64,000 nucleotides of DNA from Sporosarcina luteola (GCF_023715535.1 NZ_JAMBOI010000002.1:186001-250000); one strand, 5' to 3'; positions 47,884 to 57,705 are shown, counted from the stretch's first letter. The notes: generated by a model not told the origin, from the sequence alone. Numbers and translations are program-made.

Positions 47884-48121
47884 ATATTAATTAGGGTTTA
47901 ATTATATCATGCACAGGACAGGTTACAATGGTTTTTTATCGTTAAAATATGTTAAATCTATGAACGAAAATACTATAAAAGATACAAAGATGGATAAACC
48001 ACTTATTTATTGATTTATCTAGTAGTTAATTTATAATTCATATTATTTATTTTACTTATTTATAACGATTATTTCAACTGAATTAACAATATTTCAGTAG
48101 TATTAATTACCTCGCAATCTA
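47884..48121. other. AT-rich intergenic segment without a recognised feature
   Basis: About 240 bases, strongly AT-rich, between the riboswitch and the KGG-protein promoter. The minus-strand promoter of xpt must lie at its left edge. I see no frame, hairpin or repeat worth naming. Confidence 0.6.
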
Positions 48122-48146
48122 GTTTATCCTTCAACTTTCAGGGTTA
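48122..48146 (+). promoter_or_regulatory. Sigma-B-like promoter of the KGG protein gene
   Basis: GTTTAT at 48122-48127, 13-base spacer, GGGTTA at 48141-48146; compare GTTTAA-N12-15-GGGTAT. One mismatch in each box. B. subtilis gsiB is a sigma-B gene. Confidence 0.55.
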
Positions 48147-48200
48147 TAGATGGACTGTAGGCCACTACAAATATATCAACGAATAGGAGAGATATTTACT

Positions 48201-48515
<315 letters not shown>

Positions 48516-48546
48516 TGGATGATTGGTTCCTATCTATTGAATGAAT

Positions 48547-48589
48547 AAAACAGCTGGAAACGGTTTTTATCACCGTTTCCAGCTGTTTT
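48547..48589. terminator. Bidirectional terminator between gsiB and exoA
   Basis: Perfect 17-bp stem AAAACAGCTGGAAACGG / CCGTTTCCAGCTGTTTT with a 9-base loop; U-runs on both strands. Confidence 0.95.
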
Positions 48590-49347
48590 TATGTAAAATC
48601 GACCTCCATAACGATCGGACAATGGTCACTTCCCATCACCTCGGCATGAATATCCGCTGTTTTCAAAGACGGAAGCAGACAATCCGATATGAGGAAATAG
48701 TCGATTCGCCAACCGATATTCCTAGCTCTCACATCTCGCATATAGGACCACCATGTGTACGCCCCTTCAGTGTCTGGATGTAGATGTCGAAAAGTGTCAA
48801 TGAATCCCTCGTTCAATACCGCTGAAAACTCTCCTCTTTCTTCAACCGTGAATCCTGAATTCCCTACGTTCGATTTATAGTTACGTATATCAATATCTTG
48901 ATGGGCAACATTTAAATCTCCACAAAGGATGACAGATTTTTTGCTTTTCAATTGTATCAGGTACTCCCTCATTCTACTTTCCCAATCCAACCGTACAGGA
49001 AGGCGGGCCAAATCCCTTTGCGCATTTGGCGCGTACACATTCACCAAGTAAAATTGAGGGAATTCCAGCGTTAAAATCCGGCCTTCATCTTCAGTTTCCG
49101 AATCCCCTACTCCATATGTTACGGAAATCGGCTCTTCTTTCGTGAAGACGGCGGTACCCGAATAACCTTTCTTTAGTGCATAGTTCCAATATTGGTGATA
49201 TCCCTCAAGTTCAAGTTCTATTTGACCGCTTTGCAGCTTCGTCTCCTGGATGCAGAAAATATCGGCATCCTGTTCTTTGAAATAATCCAAAAATCCTTTC
49301 CGGACGCAAGCTCGTAACCCATTGACATTCCATGATATCAACTTCAT
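48589..49347 (-). CDS. exoA: Exodeoxyribonuclease III / AP endonuclease
   Basis: 252 residues of the ExoIII family: SWNVNGLRA, CIQETKL (metal Glu), NVYAPN, CGDLNVAH, RIDYFLIS and the C-terminal GSDHCPI (catalytic Asp-His). Cuts 5' to abasic sites in base-excision repair. Start at 49347 (MKLISWNVNG) is eight bases after AAGGAG; the frame to 49371 is an upstream extension without support. Confidence 0.95.
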   Translation of the reverse strand: MKLISWNVNGLRACVRKGFLDYFKEQDADIFCIQETKLQSGQIELELEGYHQYWNYALKKGYSGTAVFTKEEPISVTYGVGDSETEDEGRILTLEFPQFYLVNVYAPNAQRDLARLPVRLDWESRMREYLIQLKSKKSVILCGDLNVAHQDIDIRNYKSNVGNSGFTVEERGEFSAVLNEGFIDTFRHLHPDTEGAYTWWSYMRDVRARNIGWRIDYFLISDCLLPSLKTADIHAEVMGSDHCPIVMEVDFT

Positions 49348-49434
49348 GCTAAAAACTCCTTTTTTCCGCAATACTTTTCATTGTACTAGAAAAGGGGTAT
49401 TCCTCAAAGAATAGTAGCAGCTGAATGGCTTGCT

Positions 49435-49592
49435 TTGGGCGCAAAATGGCACACTTTGAGCGCGGGACAGCTTGGTTTGAGCGCGAAACGAGATGTTTTG
49501 AGCGCGAAATAGTTCGCTTTGAGCGCTGAACGGCCTGTCTTGAGCGCAGAACGCTAATATTGAGCGCGAACCAGCTGTTTTTGAGCGCGAGA
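49435..49592. repeat. Eight-unit array of 21-bp repeats with TTGAGCGC core
   Basis: TTGGGCGC at 49435, then TTGAGCGC at 49456, 49477, 49498, 49519, 49540, 49560 and 49581: intervals 21, 21, 21, 21, 21, 20, 21. The core usually continues GAA(A/C); the other ten or so bases of each unit are not conserved. It sits between exoA and the psuG terminator. Frames through it (seven-residue periods such as xRAQxxx) look like by-products of the periodicity; the one 20-bp unit breaks every frame's register. Confidence 0.92.
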
Positions 49593-49601
49593 GGTAGCAA
49601 A

Positions 49602-49640
49602 TCAAAAAAAGAGCCGTCCGGAAGACTTCCCGGACAGCTC
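49602..49640 (-). terminator. Intrinsic terminator of psuK-psuG
   Basis: Minus-strand GAGCTGTCCGG / CCGGACGGCTC stem followed by TTTTTTTGATT. Confidence 0.92.
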
Positions 49641-49658
49641 CTATACAACGTTCTCTTA

Positions 49659-50567
49659 TTAAGCGTTCAATGCAACTGCAATTTGCGCACCGATCACTGC
49701 ATTGTTTTTCACTAATGCGATATTCGCATCTAGGCTGCGTCCCTCTGTCAGGTCCTTCACTTTGCCTAACATGAATGGTGTAACGTCTTTCCCAGCGATG
49801 TGAAGCTCATCTGCTTCTTTAAGCGCCGCTTCGATGATACCGTCGATAAACGACTTGTCCATTGCATCAGCTTCCGGAATTGGGTTAGCAATGACTGCGC
49901 CGCCTTTTAATCCAAGGTCCCATTTCACGCGCAGCATGTCAGCGACCGTCTCCGGTTTGTCCGCACGAATATTTAATCCGAAATCGCTCTCGCGTGTAAA
50001 GAATGCAGGAAGGACATCTGTGCCGTAACCGACAACCGGAACGCCGTTCGTCTCCAAATACTCAAGCGTCAAGCCAAGGTCAAGGATTGATTTCGCACCA
50101 GCACAAATGACAGCTACATTTGTTTGCGCAAGCTCTTCCAAGTCAGCAGAAATATCCATTGTCGTTTCAGCACCTCGATGGACGCCACCGATTCCGCCTG
50201 TTACGAAAATCTTGATGTCTGCGAGCGCTGCACAGATCATTGTAGCGGCAACTGTAGTCGCTCCAAGCTGCTTCGTAGCGATTAAGTACGCAAGATCTCT
50301 TCTCGATGCTTTCGCGACCCCTTGGCTGTTCCCGAACATTTCAAGCTCTTCGTCAGAAAGGCCGATTTTGATTTTCCCATCGATGATGGCGATCGTTGCA
50401 GGAACAGCACCGTTATCGCGGATAATTTGCTCTACTTCACGAGCAGTTTTCACGTTTTGTGGATATGGCATGCCGTGTGAAATGATTGTGGATTCCAAAG
50501 CGACAATCGGTTTTCCTGCCGCCGTAGCTTCTTGCACTTCGTTTGAATACGTTAGATATTGTTTCAT
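49659..50567 (-). CDS. psuG: Pseudouridine-5'-phosphate glycosidase
   Basis: 302 residues of the PsuG family ([44 protein letters not shown]). It splits the C-glycosidic bond of pseudouridine 5'-phosphate to uracil and ribose 5-phosphate, working after the kinase PsuK. Its ATG overlaps the psuK TGA by four bases and GGAGGAAT lies upstream. Part of modified-nucleoside salvage. Confidence 0.94.
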   Translation of the reverse strand: MKQYLTYSNEVQEATAAGKPIVALESTIISHGMPYPQNVKTAREVEQIIRDNGAVPATIAIIDGKIKIGLSDEELEMFGNSQGVAKASRRDLAYLIATKQLGATTVAATMICAALADIKIFVTGGIGGVHRGAETTMDISADLEELAQTNVAVICAGAKSILDLGLTLEYLETNGVPVVGYGTDVLPAFFTRESDFGLNIRADKPETVADMLRVKWDLGLKGGAVIANPIPEADAMDKSFIDGIIEAALKEADELHIAGKDVTPFMLGKVKDLTEGRSLDANIALVKNNAVIGAQIAVALNA

Positions 50568-51667
50568 TGTAATTCCTCCAATTCTTTTTTGAGAAGTTCT
50601 TTTGTCAGTTCAGGTCTTACGGTAAAGGAGCTTTCCAACGTCTTGGCCGCATTCAACAATCCCATACGGACATTTTCGTTTAATGTTTCCCCTATCAAAT
50701 GTCCATGAAGCAATCCTGATACGAATGCATCCCCTGCACCAGTTACATCCTCAACATGCACGTCTTCCACTGCAGGGAAGTGAATCGGTTCTTCGCCCGC
50801 ACTCGCAGCCATGATTCCTTTCGAACCAGAAGTGACGACGACATTTTCAGCGCCAAACGCAAGCAATTCCTGGACAGCTATCTTCCAATCCTCGTCATTA
50901 TCAATCGACCGGCCTGTGTATGTCTCCGCTTCATCCCGATTGCAGATGAACCATGTGACACCTTTCAGGTCACTCGGCATCCTGTTCATTTTCGGTGAAG
51001 AGACAGGAATGATGACAAGTGGATTTCCATTTTGGTTCGCCAGGTTTTTAATATAATCGACGGACTCTTTTGGACAGTTCAAATCGATGATGATCATCGC
51101 AGCGTTTGAGATCACTCTCGATTTTTCCTCAAAGTAGACCGGGGTCAAATAATCATAGATTTCCATATTCGCCAATGCAATGACAAGCTCACCGTCTTGA
51201 TCCAATACAGCCGAGTAGGAACCAGTCGATTTCCCGATCAATTGGCCAACGTCCGTTACATCCATATGCGAAGATGATTCCCGGACGATCACGTCCCAGT
51301 CACTATCATTTCCTGCAACCGTCAGAAGCCTGACATTGTGATCGAGCCGACCTAAATTCTCTGCAATATTCCGGGCAACGCCGCCAACTGAAACTGTCAT
51401 GGAAGCCGGATTTGAAGTTCCAAGTTGTGTTTCTTCATTGAGATGGAATTTCCGGTCTATGTTGGCTCCCCCAATACAGATGATTTCTTTTTCTTCCGGA
51501 AGAATATATGCCCTTCCTGAAATCTTTCCTTGTTTAATCAGACCGGAAATGATGTTTGCCAAGGAAGGTCTGGACATGCTAAGGGCATCTGCCATTTCCT
51601 GTTGTGATAAATAAGGGTTGGCTCGAATTAAGTCAAGAACAGCCCTTTCCTTTTCATTCAATTCCAT
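50564..51667 (-). CDS. psuK: Pseudouridine kinase with N-terminal winged helix
   Basis: 367 residues. N-terminal Lrp/MarR-like helix-turn-helix (about 5-58: [24 protein letters not shown]) fused to a PfkB carbohydrate kinase with [21 protein letters not shown] and the anion-hole motif [12 protein letters not shown]. It phosphorylates pseudouridine; the HTH suggests it also controls its own operon. Start ATG 51667; AAAGGG is very close, so TTG at 51658 is an alternative. Forms an operon with psuG. Confidence 0.9.
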   Translation of the reverse strand: MELNEKERAVLDLIRANPYLSQQEMADALSMSRPSLANIISGLIKQGKISGRAYILPEEKEIICIGGANIDRKFHLNEETQLGTSNPASMTVSVGGVARNIAENLGRLDHNVRLLTVAGNDSDWDVIVRESSSHMDVTDVGQLIGKSTGSYSAVLDQDGELVIALANMEIYDYLTPVYFEEKSRVISNAAMIIIDLNCPKESVDYIKNLANQNGNPLVIIPVSSPKMNRMPSDLKGVTWFICNRDEAETYTGRSIDNDEDWKIAVQELLAFGAENVVVTSGSKGIMAASAGEEPIHFPAVEDVHVEDVTGAGDAFVSGLLHGHLIGETLNENVRMGLLNAAKTLESSFTVRPELTKELLKKELEELQ

Positions 51668-51675
51668 CACCCTTT

Positions 51676-51706
51676 AAACATTTGTTTTAATTGTAAACTT
51701 TTGTTT
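51676..51706. promoter_or_regulatory. Paired AAACN4GTTT palindromes before psuK
   Basis: AAACATTTGTTT at 51676-51687 and AAACTTTTGTTT at 51695-51706, 19 bp start to start and 8 bp apart, immediately upstream of the psuK start. Each is an inverted repeat with a 4-base centre. Candidate operator for the PsuK helix-turn-helix or another regulator. Confidence 0.5.
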
Positions 51707-51741
51707 CGCTGATTGCAACAAAAAAATATAACTTGTTTTAG

Positions 51742-52890
51742 TTACATTTCTAACTCGTCATCATGTTGCACACTTATCGCTTTTTCGACTTCATATAATG
51801 ATAAGTCGATATCGACTTCATCGCCAAGAGCGATACTGGCCAACTGCTTTCCAAGATACGGACCGACCGTTAATCCTGAAGCACCTAATCCGTTTGCAAA
51901 TAGCAGCTCTGGATGTCCGGGCACTTCCCCGATGACAGGCAGGAAACCTGGTGTGAACGGCCGAACACCGACACGTACTTCTTCAAATATCGATTCCTTC
52001 AAACCAGGTGCCACTTTCAAAGCTTTATCCAGTACCTCATGAATACCGACAGCTGTCGGGTTACCCATATCGTCCGCTTCCACTTCATCTTCATGGGTCG
52101 CCCCAACTATCACTTTCCCGTTATCTGATGGCAAAATATACTGATCGGTTGGAGGCATGATGACCGGCCAGTGTGATGTGTCATGCCCTGCCAAGCGCAA
52201 ATGGACGATTTGTGCCTTTTGTCCGGTCACCTGTACATTCAACTTGAGCGGTTTTAATAATTCACTAGCCCATGCACCAGCCGCTAAGATCACTTTCGAT
52301 GCTTTCATCAATTCCCCGTCCACATAGATACCTGCGACCTGGCCTTCTTCTACAGCAAGCGTTGCGGAGCCATGCATAATAGTGGCACCATTTTTTTCAG
52401 AAGCATTGAGCAGCGCCTCTCTCAGCGCTCTACCATCGACCCGCGCAGCTCCTTCTACGTGTACAGATGAGAAGCCCTCTTCTAAAAGAGGGAAAAGAGT
52501 TGAAGTTGCACGTTCATGCAACAAGGTTACATCCCCTATTTCAGGAGCTTCTACCCTTCTATCCAAAGCGCGAGCTTCCATCTTCTCAAGCTTGGTCCAT
52601 TCCGTATGCAAACTGATCGCACCAACTTTCCGATAACCAGTTTCGCCCTCGCCATCTTCTTCCAACCGTCGAATCAATTCAGGATAATAGGATGCTCCTC
52701 CTTTTGCCAAAGCATACCAAGCTTTATTTCTACGCTGCGATAACCACGGGCAAATGATTCCTGCAGCCGCATCTGTTGCCTGACCTTTGTCCTTCCGGTC
52801 GACGACTATCACTTCTGCTCCCTGCTTCGCCAAATGATAAGCCGTGGAAGCGCCAAGAATTCCTGCACCGATTACGATGATCCGTTCCAT
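51742..52890 (-). CDS. FAD-dependent amine/glycine oxidase family protein
   Basis: 382 residues of the DAO family. N-terminal FAD motif VIGAGILGASTAYHLA (about 5-20) and the C-terminal FAD/substrate segment RVGVRPFTPGFLPVIG, GLGASGLTVGPYLG. Relatives include glycine oxidase ThiO and D-amino-acid dehydrogenases; no thi genes are adjacent, so the substrate is open. ATG at 52890 is six bases after AAGGTG; GTG at 52899 overlaps it. Confidence 0.85.
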   Translation of the reverse strand: MERIIVIGAGILGASTAYHLAKQGAEVIVVDRKDKGQATDAAAGIICPWLSQRRNKAWYALAKGGASYYPELIRRLEEDGEGETGYRKVGAISLHTEWTKLEKMEARALDRRVEAPEIGDVTLLHERATSTLFPLLEEGFSSVHVEGAARVDGRALREALLNASEKNGATIMHGSATLAVEEGQVAGIYVDGELMKASKVILAAGAWASELLKPLKLNVQVTGQKAQIVHLRLAGHDTSHWPVIMPPTDQYILPSDNGKVIVGATHEDEVEADDMGNPTAVGIHEVLDKALKVAPGLKESIFEEVRVGVRPFTPGFLPVIGEVPGHPELLFANGLGASGLTVGPYLGKQLASIALGDEVDIDLSLYEVEKAISVQHDDELEM

Positions 52891-53089
52891 GTCTAACACC
52901 TTTTCTTTATTTTAGTTCTATTGTACAAGCCGGAAAACATACATACAATCATAGCTAATTTGTAACCGTTTTCAAAATCGTAACAATTTTATAACAATGT
53001 AAGTCTTCCATTTTTCTAAAAAAGCAGTATACTTATTTTATTCAATAAAATATAGTCTTTTTGACTATTCATAAGGAGATTTGATCGGA

Positions 53090-54187
53090 ATGACAAGAAC
53101 CCCCATCCAGATTAAACTTAGCGACTCGAAAAAAGAGAAGCCGAATCCCGAGAATCTCATATTCGGCAGAAGTTTCACCGATCACATGTTTGTTGCGGAT
53201 TACGACGAAGGAAAAGGTTGGCATAGCCACCGCATAGTCCCTTATGCCCCGGTCACTTTGGATCCCGCTTCCATTGTCTTGCATTACGGGCAAACCGTAT
53301 TCGAAGGCATGAAAGCATATCGCTCAGCCGAAGATGGTACTGTGCGGTTATTCCGTCCTGAGGAGAATATGAAAAGGCTTAATCTTTCATTGGATCGGCT
53401 ATGCATGCCACGAATCGATGAAGCAGCAGCATTGCATGCACTGACACAGCTCATTCATATTGAAAAGGACTGGATACCGACGTTGGAAGGAACCTCTTTG
53501 TACATACGACCATTTGTCATAGCAAATGAAGCATTCCTAGGTGTTGCTCCTGCGAGAAAATATCAGTTTTTCATAATTCTATCTCCAGTAGGTTCCTATT
53601 ACAAAGAAGGCATTCATCCAGTAAAAATTCTTGTTGAAAACGAATTTGTCAGAGCTGTGAAAGGCGGCACGGGCGGTGCGAAAACTGCAGGCAATTATGC
53701 GGCAGGTCTGAAAGCGCAGCAAGTTGCAGATCAGCGGGGCTATTCACAAGTGCTCTGGTTGGACGGCGTCGAGCGGAAATATGTCGAAGAAGTGGGAAGC
53801 ATGAATATCTTCTTTAAGATTGACGGCGAAATCATTACCCCGGCTATTAACGGAAGTATCCTGGAAGGCATTACGCGGAAATCGATTTTGCAGCTTTTGC
53901 GGCATTGGGATGTCCCTGTTTCAGAACGAAAAATCTCAATGGATGAAATTCGGGCAGCCTATGATGAAGGAAAGCTTGAGGAAGTTTTTGGAACGGGAAC
54001 TGCGGCTGTCATCTCGCCTGTCGGTGAATTGAATTGGGATGGCTACAAGATGGTCGTCAACAACTGTGAAACAGGTCCATTGGCGAAGCGTCTTTTCGAC
54101 ACACTTTCCAACATTCAGGCTGGAAATGAAACCGATTCCTTCAATTGGATTGTGGAATTGAAAAGCGAGCTCGCAAAACTGGCATAA
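53090..54187 (+). CDS. ilvE: Branched-chain amino acid aminotransferase
   Basis: 365 residues, fold-type IV PLP enzyme. PLP Lys at about 198 (GGAKTAGNYAAGLKAQ), motif QVLWLDGVERKYVEEVGSMN and GSILEGITRKS are present. Interconverts Leu, Ile and Val with their 2-oxo acids. Start at 53090 (MTRTPIQIKL) follows AAGGAG by 11 bases. Monocistronic; biosynthetic ilv/leu genes are not nearby, so a catabolic or methionine-salvage role is also possible. Confidence 0.92.
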   Translation: MTRTPIQIKLSDSKKEKPNPENLIFGRSFTDHMFVADYDEGKGWHSHRIVPYAPVTLDPASIVLHYGQTVFEGMKAYRSAEDGTVRLFRPEENMKRLNLSLDRLCMPRIDEAAALHALTQLIHIEKDWIPTLEGTSLYIRPFVIANEAFLGVAPARKYQFFIILSPVGSYYKEGIHPVKILVENEFVRAVKGGTGGAKTAGNYAAGLKAQQVADQRGYSQVLWLDGVERKYVEEVGSMNIFFKIDGEIITPAINGSILEGITRKSILQLLRHWDVPVSERKISMDEIRAAYDEGKLEEVFGTGTAAVISPVGELNWDGYKMVVNNCETGPLAKRLFDTLSNIQAGNETDSFNWIVELKSELAKLA

Positions 54188-54191
54188 CAGT

Positions 54192-54222
54192 AAAAGACAT
54201 ACCAGAATATGGTATGTCTTTT
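54192..54222. terminator. Bidirectional terminator between ilvE and the Spo0E-family gene
   Basis: AAAAGACATACCA / TGGTATGTCTTTT perfect 13-bp stem with TTT following on the plus strand and TTTTAC on the minus strand. Confidence 0.9.
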
Positions 54223-54224
54223 TT

Positions 54225-54383
54225 TCACGCTATATTTTGATAACGATTCAATAAAGAATCCAATTCTTGGCTGCAAGCTACAACTGCTGGATGAGTAAAT
54301 CCACGGTCCTTTGCTATCTTGACCATCTTCGATCTTTTCATGTGAATCTTAAAAGATAAAAGCTGTTTTCCTATCAATCGCAT
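54225..54383 (-). CDS. Spo0E-family aspartyl-phosphate phosphatase
   Basis: A 52-residue frame below usual length limits. The product ends with HPAVVACSQELDSLLNRYQN-IA, which contains the SQELD signature of Spo0E-type phosphatases in the correct position near the C-terminus, preceded by a helix with MVKIAKDRGFTHP. Such proteins dephosphorylate Spo0A~P directly and delay sporulation. GGAGG is nine bases before the ATG at 54383, and the stop is followed by a terminator stem. A Spo0A-type box lies 64 bases upstream. Which paralogue (Spo0E, YisI, YnzD) cannot be said. Confidence 0.88.
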   Translation of the reverse strand: MRLIGKQLLSFKIHMKRSKMVKIAKDRGFTHPAVVACSQELDSLLNRYQNIA

Positions 54384-54446
54384 CGCGCATTTCCTCCGTC
54401 ATTTTTTTTACCTTTGCCTATCATAATGTAGACCATTTGAAAAAAA

Positions 54447-54453
54447 TGTCGAA
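54447..54453 (+). promoter_or_regulatory. Spo0A-type box near the Spo0E-family gene
   Basis: Exact TGTCGAA on the plus strand; on the minus strand TTCGACA overlaps a possible -35 (TCGACA, 16-base spacer, TACATT). Binding is unproven. Confidence 0.4.
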
Positions 54454-54586
54454 TTGTGTGTGAAATTCTTGAAATAAAACATTTGTCACAGAATCGTCAC
54501 AATAGAAAGGAAGAGGTATGCATAAACTACCCCTTCCCCGCGCCCACTAAACCTTAAAATGGTAATTAAAATGATTTTTCTAATTT

Positions 54587-55105
54587 TTATTTCGCTTCTG
54601 GGAACATTCGATTAATACTCGTTGTAAATTCTTCAAAGAACCCTTCGGCCGGTTCTCCAGCACGGATTTGATTTCCATATTCAGTGAAGCGCTTGGCGAC
54701 ATCCGGGTTGAACGACACGTAGACATTGTTGAAATTGGCATGCACGCGTCGGACCTCATCGGCTACCCTCTTTTTCAAATCTTCGTTCTCCTTAACGCCT
54801 TCCTTTAAAGCGACACCGACATAAGCATTTTGATCGGTTACAAGAACGTTTGCAGCTGACACTTCTTCCATCGCTGTAATTTTTTCTGCTGCGTCATCTG
54901 CCACTTCCACTTTTGATTGGCCGTTGTTAGTAGTTGTCGTATTATCATTGTTTCCTTGAGCAGATTCCCCAACACCGGTATTTTCCGCTGCATTGTTATT
55001 GCCGTTTGTCGCATTTCCATTCGTGTTGTTATTGTCCTTGTTGTTAGCACACCCAACTATAGCAAGCATGAGTAGCAACGAAAGCGAAATCGCTAATTTT
55101 TTCAT
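54587..55105 (-). CDS. YhcN/YlaJ-family sporulation lipoprotein
   Basis: 172 residues: lipoprotein signal with lipobox IVGC, an Asn/Thr/Gly-rich linker (about 22-68), then a YhcN/YlaJ domain (KVEVADDAAEKITAMEEVSAANVLVTDQNAYVGV) ending with DEVRRVHANFNNVYVSFNPDV. Family members sit in the spore inner membrane and affect germination. Start at 55105 (MKKLAISLSL) is ten bases after AAGGAG. No fixed neighbour; next to a Spo0E-type gene. Confidence 0.85.
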   Translation of the reverse strand: MKKLAISLSLLLMLAIVGCANNKDNNNTNGNATNGNNNAAENTGVGESAQGNNDNTTTTNNGQSKVEVADDAAEKITAMEEVSAANVLVTDQNAYVGVALKEGVKENEDLKKRVADEVRRVHANFNNVYVSFNPDVAKRFTEYGNQIRAGEPAEGFFEEFTTSINRMFPEAK

Positions 55106-55185
55106 CCTTATATCACTCCTTGTCATATGATAGCAATAGAATGTGTAAGATTTGCTCTTCTATTCGTTGCTTTTCGTTTTTCAGA

Positions 55186-55219
55186 TAAAAAAAGCCGGAT
55201 GGAGAATACCCATCCGGCT
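55186..55219 (-). terminator. Intrinsic terminator of yqkE
   Basis: Perfect AGCCGGATGG / CCATCCGGCT stem followed on the minus strand by TTTTTTT. Confidence 0.92.
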
Positions 55220-55228
55220 ATCATTGTT

Positions 55229-55477
55229 TCAATATTTTGTGCCGTTGTCCCCAAATTCATCGAGCAACTCAGCAAAGCTTTTGTTCTTCTCACGTTCAAT
55301 CCGTTCGCGTCGGATGATCTCTTGACGCTCTGCTTCTTCAGCCTCGGCTTTTGCCATCATTTCCTTCTTGGCTGCTTTTAATTTCGCTAAAACATCATTA
55401 TCGAGCGCCTCAGAGAGCGTCGCTTTTTCATTTTCGATTTTTATGGGAGTTGCTGTCCTCGATTTTTTCTTTGCCAT
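55229..55477 (-). CDS. yqkE: YqkE (DUF3886) protein
   Basis: 82 residues, mostly one charged helix (KKEMMAKAEAEEAERQEIIRRERIEREKNKSFAELLDE) likely to form a coiled coil. REKNKSFAELL is the shared C-terminal motif of YqkE. Function unknown. GAAGGTGG precedes the ATG. Downstream of the thiolase gene on the same strand; in B. subtilis yqkE lies between yqkD and yqkF. Confidence 0.85.
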   Translation of the reverse strand: MAKKKSRTATPIKIENEKATLSEALDNDVLAKLKAAKKEMMAKAEAEEAERQEIIRRERIEREKNKSFAELLDEFGDNGTKY

Positions 55478-55495
55478 TCAGTCCACCTTCTTTCC

Positions 55496-56680
55496 TTAAG
55501 GACGTTGAACGATTGTGGCAACGCCTTGTCCGCCCCCGATGCATAATGTAGCAAGACCCGTTTTGGCATCGCGACGCTTCATTTCATGCAATAACGTGAC
55601 CAGTATCCGCGCACCACTTGCGCCGATTGGATGGCCCAAAGCGATTGCGCCGCCGTTGACATTCAATTTATCTTTATCGAACTTCAGCTCGCGGTCAACT
55701 GCAAGTGATTGTGCTGCGAATGCTTCGTTCGCTTCGATCAAGTCAATATCCGCAAGATCCAATCCAGACTTTTCAAGGACGTTTTTCACTGCTTGGACTG
55801 GTCCGATACCCATGACTGACGGATCGACACCCGCATTTGCGTTAGCGGTCAAGATTGCTAACGGTTCAATGCCGAGTTCATCCGCTTTCGCTCGTGACAT
55901 AATTACAAATGCAGCTGCACCGTCGTTGATGCCGGAAGCGTTTCCTGCAGTTACACTGCCATCCTTTCTGAATGCAGGACGCAACTTCCCTAATTTATCT
56001 GTTGTCGTACCTGCTTTAACATATTCATCTGTATCAAATACGATTGGTTCACCTTTCAGTTGAGGAATCTCAACAGGAACGATTTCATCTTTGAATTTGC
56101 CATTTTCAATTGCAGTGGCAGCCTTCTCTTGAGATGCAGCTGAAAATGCGTCCTGTTCGTCCCTTGTAATTGAATAACGGTCGCAAAGATTCTCCGCTGT
56201 AATGCCCATATGGTAGTCTTTGAACGCGCACCAAAGTCCGTCAGAGATCATGCTGTCGACGAGTTTCTGATCACCCATCTTGAAGCCTTCCCTTGCATTG
56301 CGAAGTAAAAATGGTGCTTGGCTCATATTTTCCATCCCGCCTGCGACGACGATATCCGCATCACCAGCAAGGATTGCTTGTCTCGCCAAATGGACCGCTT
56401 TCAAACCGGATCCACATACTTTATTGATCGTCATGGCAGGAACCGTTTCAGGCAGTCCTCCTTTAATCGCCGCTTGCCGGGCCGGATTTTGACCTAGGCC
56501 TGCCTGCAGCACATTCCCCATGATTACTTCATCCACGTCCTCCGCCTTGACACCCGAACGCGTAAGTGCTTCCTTAATGACAATTCCGCCGAGCTCTGAG
56601 GCAGATACATCCTTCAATGACCCTAGAAAAGATCCGATTGCCGTACGGACGGCGCTGACAATAACTACTTCGTTTGACAT
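55496..56680 (-). CDS. Acetyl-CoA C-acetyltransferase (thiolase)
   Basis: 394 residues, type II thiolase. Nucleophile Cys89 in [11 protein letters not shown], catalytic His in GHPIGASG (about 350) and base Cys380 in CIGGGQG. Condenses or cleaves acetoacetyl-CoA. Start at 56680 ([13 protein letters not shown]) is seven bases after AGGGGG; the frame to 56755 is an unsupported extension. Divergent from HMG-CoA lyase, whose product acetoacetate could feed the same pathway after activation. Confidence 0.93.
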   Translation of the reverse strand: MSNEVVIVSAVRTAIGSFLGSLKDVSASELGGIVIKEALTRSGVKAEDVDEVIMGNVLQAGLGQNPARQAAIKGGLPETVPAMTINKVCGSGLKAVHLARQAILAGDADIVVAGGMENMSQAPFLLRNAREGFKMGDQKLVDSMISDGLWCAFKDYHMGITAENLCDRYSITRDEQDAFSAASQEKAATAIENGKFKDEIVPVEIPQLKGEPIVFDTDEYVKAGTTTDKLGKLRPAFRKDGSVTAGNASGINDGAAAFVIMSRAKADELGIEPLAILTANANAGVDPSVMGIGPVQAVKNVLEKSGLDLADIDLIEANEAFAAQSLAVDRELKFDKDKLNVNGGAIALGHPIGASGARILVTLLHEMKRRDAKTGLATLCIGGGQGVATIVQRP

Positions 56681-56787
56681 ACAGATTCCCCCTATCTTTG
56701 TTTGCGCTTTCATAACTTCAGAGATTTCTTTATTCCGCGTTGCCCTTTGACGCATCCCTTCAGTACAATATATAGAGGAGGGATGAT

Positions 56788-57690
56788 ATGTTCATTTTAC
56801 CAAAGAACGTCACAATTATCGAGGTCGGGCCAAGAGATGGCCTTCAAAACGAAAAGAATCATGTGGATGAAAAGGACAAATTGGATTTCATTCATTCATT
56901 GCAAGCTGCTGGCATCAAGGAAATGGAACTAACCTCTTTCGTTTCACCAAAATGGGTACCGCAAATGGCTGATGCAAAAAATATCGTTGCAAAAACAACG
57001 AAGATTGGCCGCCAATTTGTATTGGCACCAAATGAAAAAGGGGCTTACCTAGCTATTGAAGCAGGTGCGGAAAGTATCGCCGTCTTTGTCGGTGTCAGCA
57101 ATACTTTTAATAAAAAGAACATTAACCGGACGACAACCGAGAGCATGGACTCACTTGAACCTGTCATCGCAAAATTGAAAAGAGATGGCCTTTTCGTGAG
57201 GGCATGCATTTCAACCGCGTTTTATTGTCCGTATGAAGGGAAGATAGAAAAAGAGGAAGTTAGTAACCTGTGCAGGCGATTCGTTTCAATGGGAGTGGAT
57301 GAACTGAGCGTAGCAGATACGATCGGGATGGCAAATCCAGTTGAAAGCTACGAGCTTTTCAAATTGTTGAAAGAGCAGTTTCCGGAAGTTCTTCTGACAG
57401 CTCATTTTCATGATACGCGTAAAATGGCAATCGCAAATATTTTTGCTGCATTGCAGGCAGGTATCGACCGTTTCGATACTTCCGCTGGCGGCCTGGGTGG
57501 ATGTCCTTTCGCCCCCGGCGCAACAGGCAATGTAGCGACAGAAGATGTCGTCCATATGCTTGATTCCCTAGGAATTGAAACGGGGATCAGCGTTGAAAAG
57601 ATTTGTGAAGCTGTGGGAATGATTGCTCCTCTTGTTTCGCATCCTATCGACACAGGAATGTCCAAATTACACAAAAATCGCAGCTGCTGA
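56788..57690 (+). CDS. Hydroxymethylglutaryl-CoA lyase
   Basis: 300 residues, HMGL-like TIM barrel. Metal and catalytic motifs [20 protein letters not shown] and the signature loop [15 protein letters not shown] with the active-site Cys. Splits HMG-CoA to acetyl-CoA and acetoacetate, last step of leucine degradation. GAGGAGGG precedes the ATG. Other leucine-catabolic genes (acyl-CoA dehydrogenase, carboxylase) are not in the window. Divergent from the thiolase, upstream of yqkD. Confidence 0.93.
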   Translation: MFILPKNVTIIEVGPRDGLQNEKNHVDEKDKLDFIHSLQAAGIKEMELTSFVSPKWVPQMADAKNIVAKTTKIGRQFVLAPNEKGAYLAIEAGAESIAVFVGVSNTFNKKNINRTTTESMDSLEPVIAKLKRDGLFVRACISTAFYCPYEGKIEKEEVSNLCRRFVSMGVDELSVADTIGMANPVESYELFKLLKEQFPEVLLTAHFHDTRKMAIANIFAALQAGIDRFDTSAGGLGGCPFAPGATGNVATEDVVHMLDSLGIETGISVEKICEAVGMIAPLVSHPIDTGMSKLHKNRSC

Positions 57691-57705
57691 AGGAGTTGAA
57701 GTAGA

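Noticed and set aside
49349..49648. Repeat protein of 7-residue periods (RSKxxxx or RAQxxxx)
   Set aside because: Several frames give equally regular products because 21 is divisible by three, one unit is 20 bp so register breaks, and the frame overlaps exoA and the psuG terminator.
52962..52998. GTAAC/TAACA words before ilvE as a PhoP-type box
   Set aside because: Spacings are 18 and 11, only two words are in phase, and the region is AT-rich.
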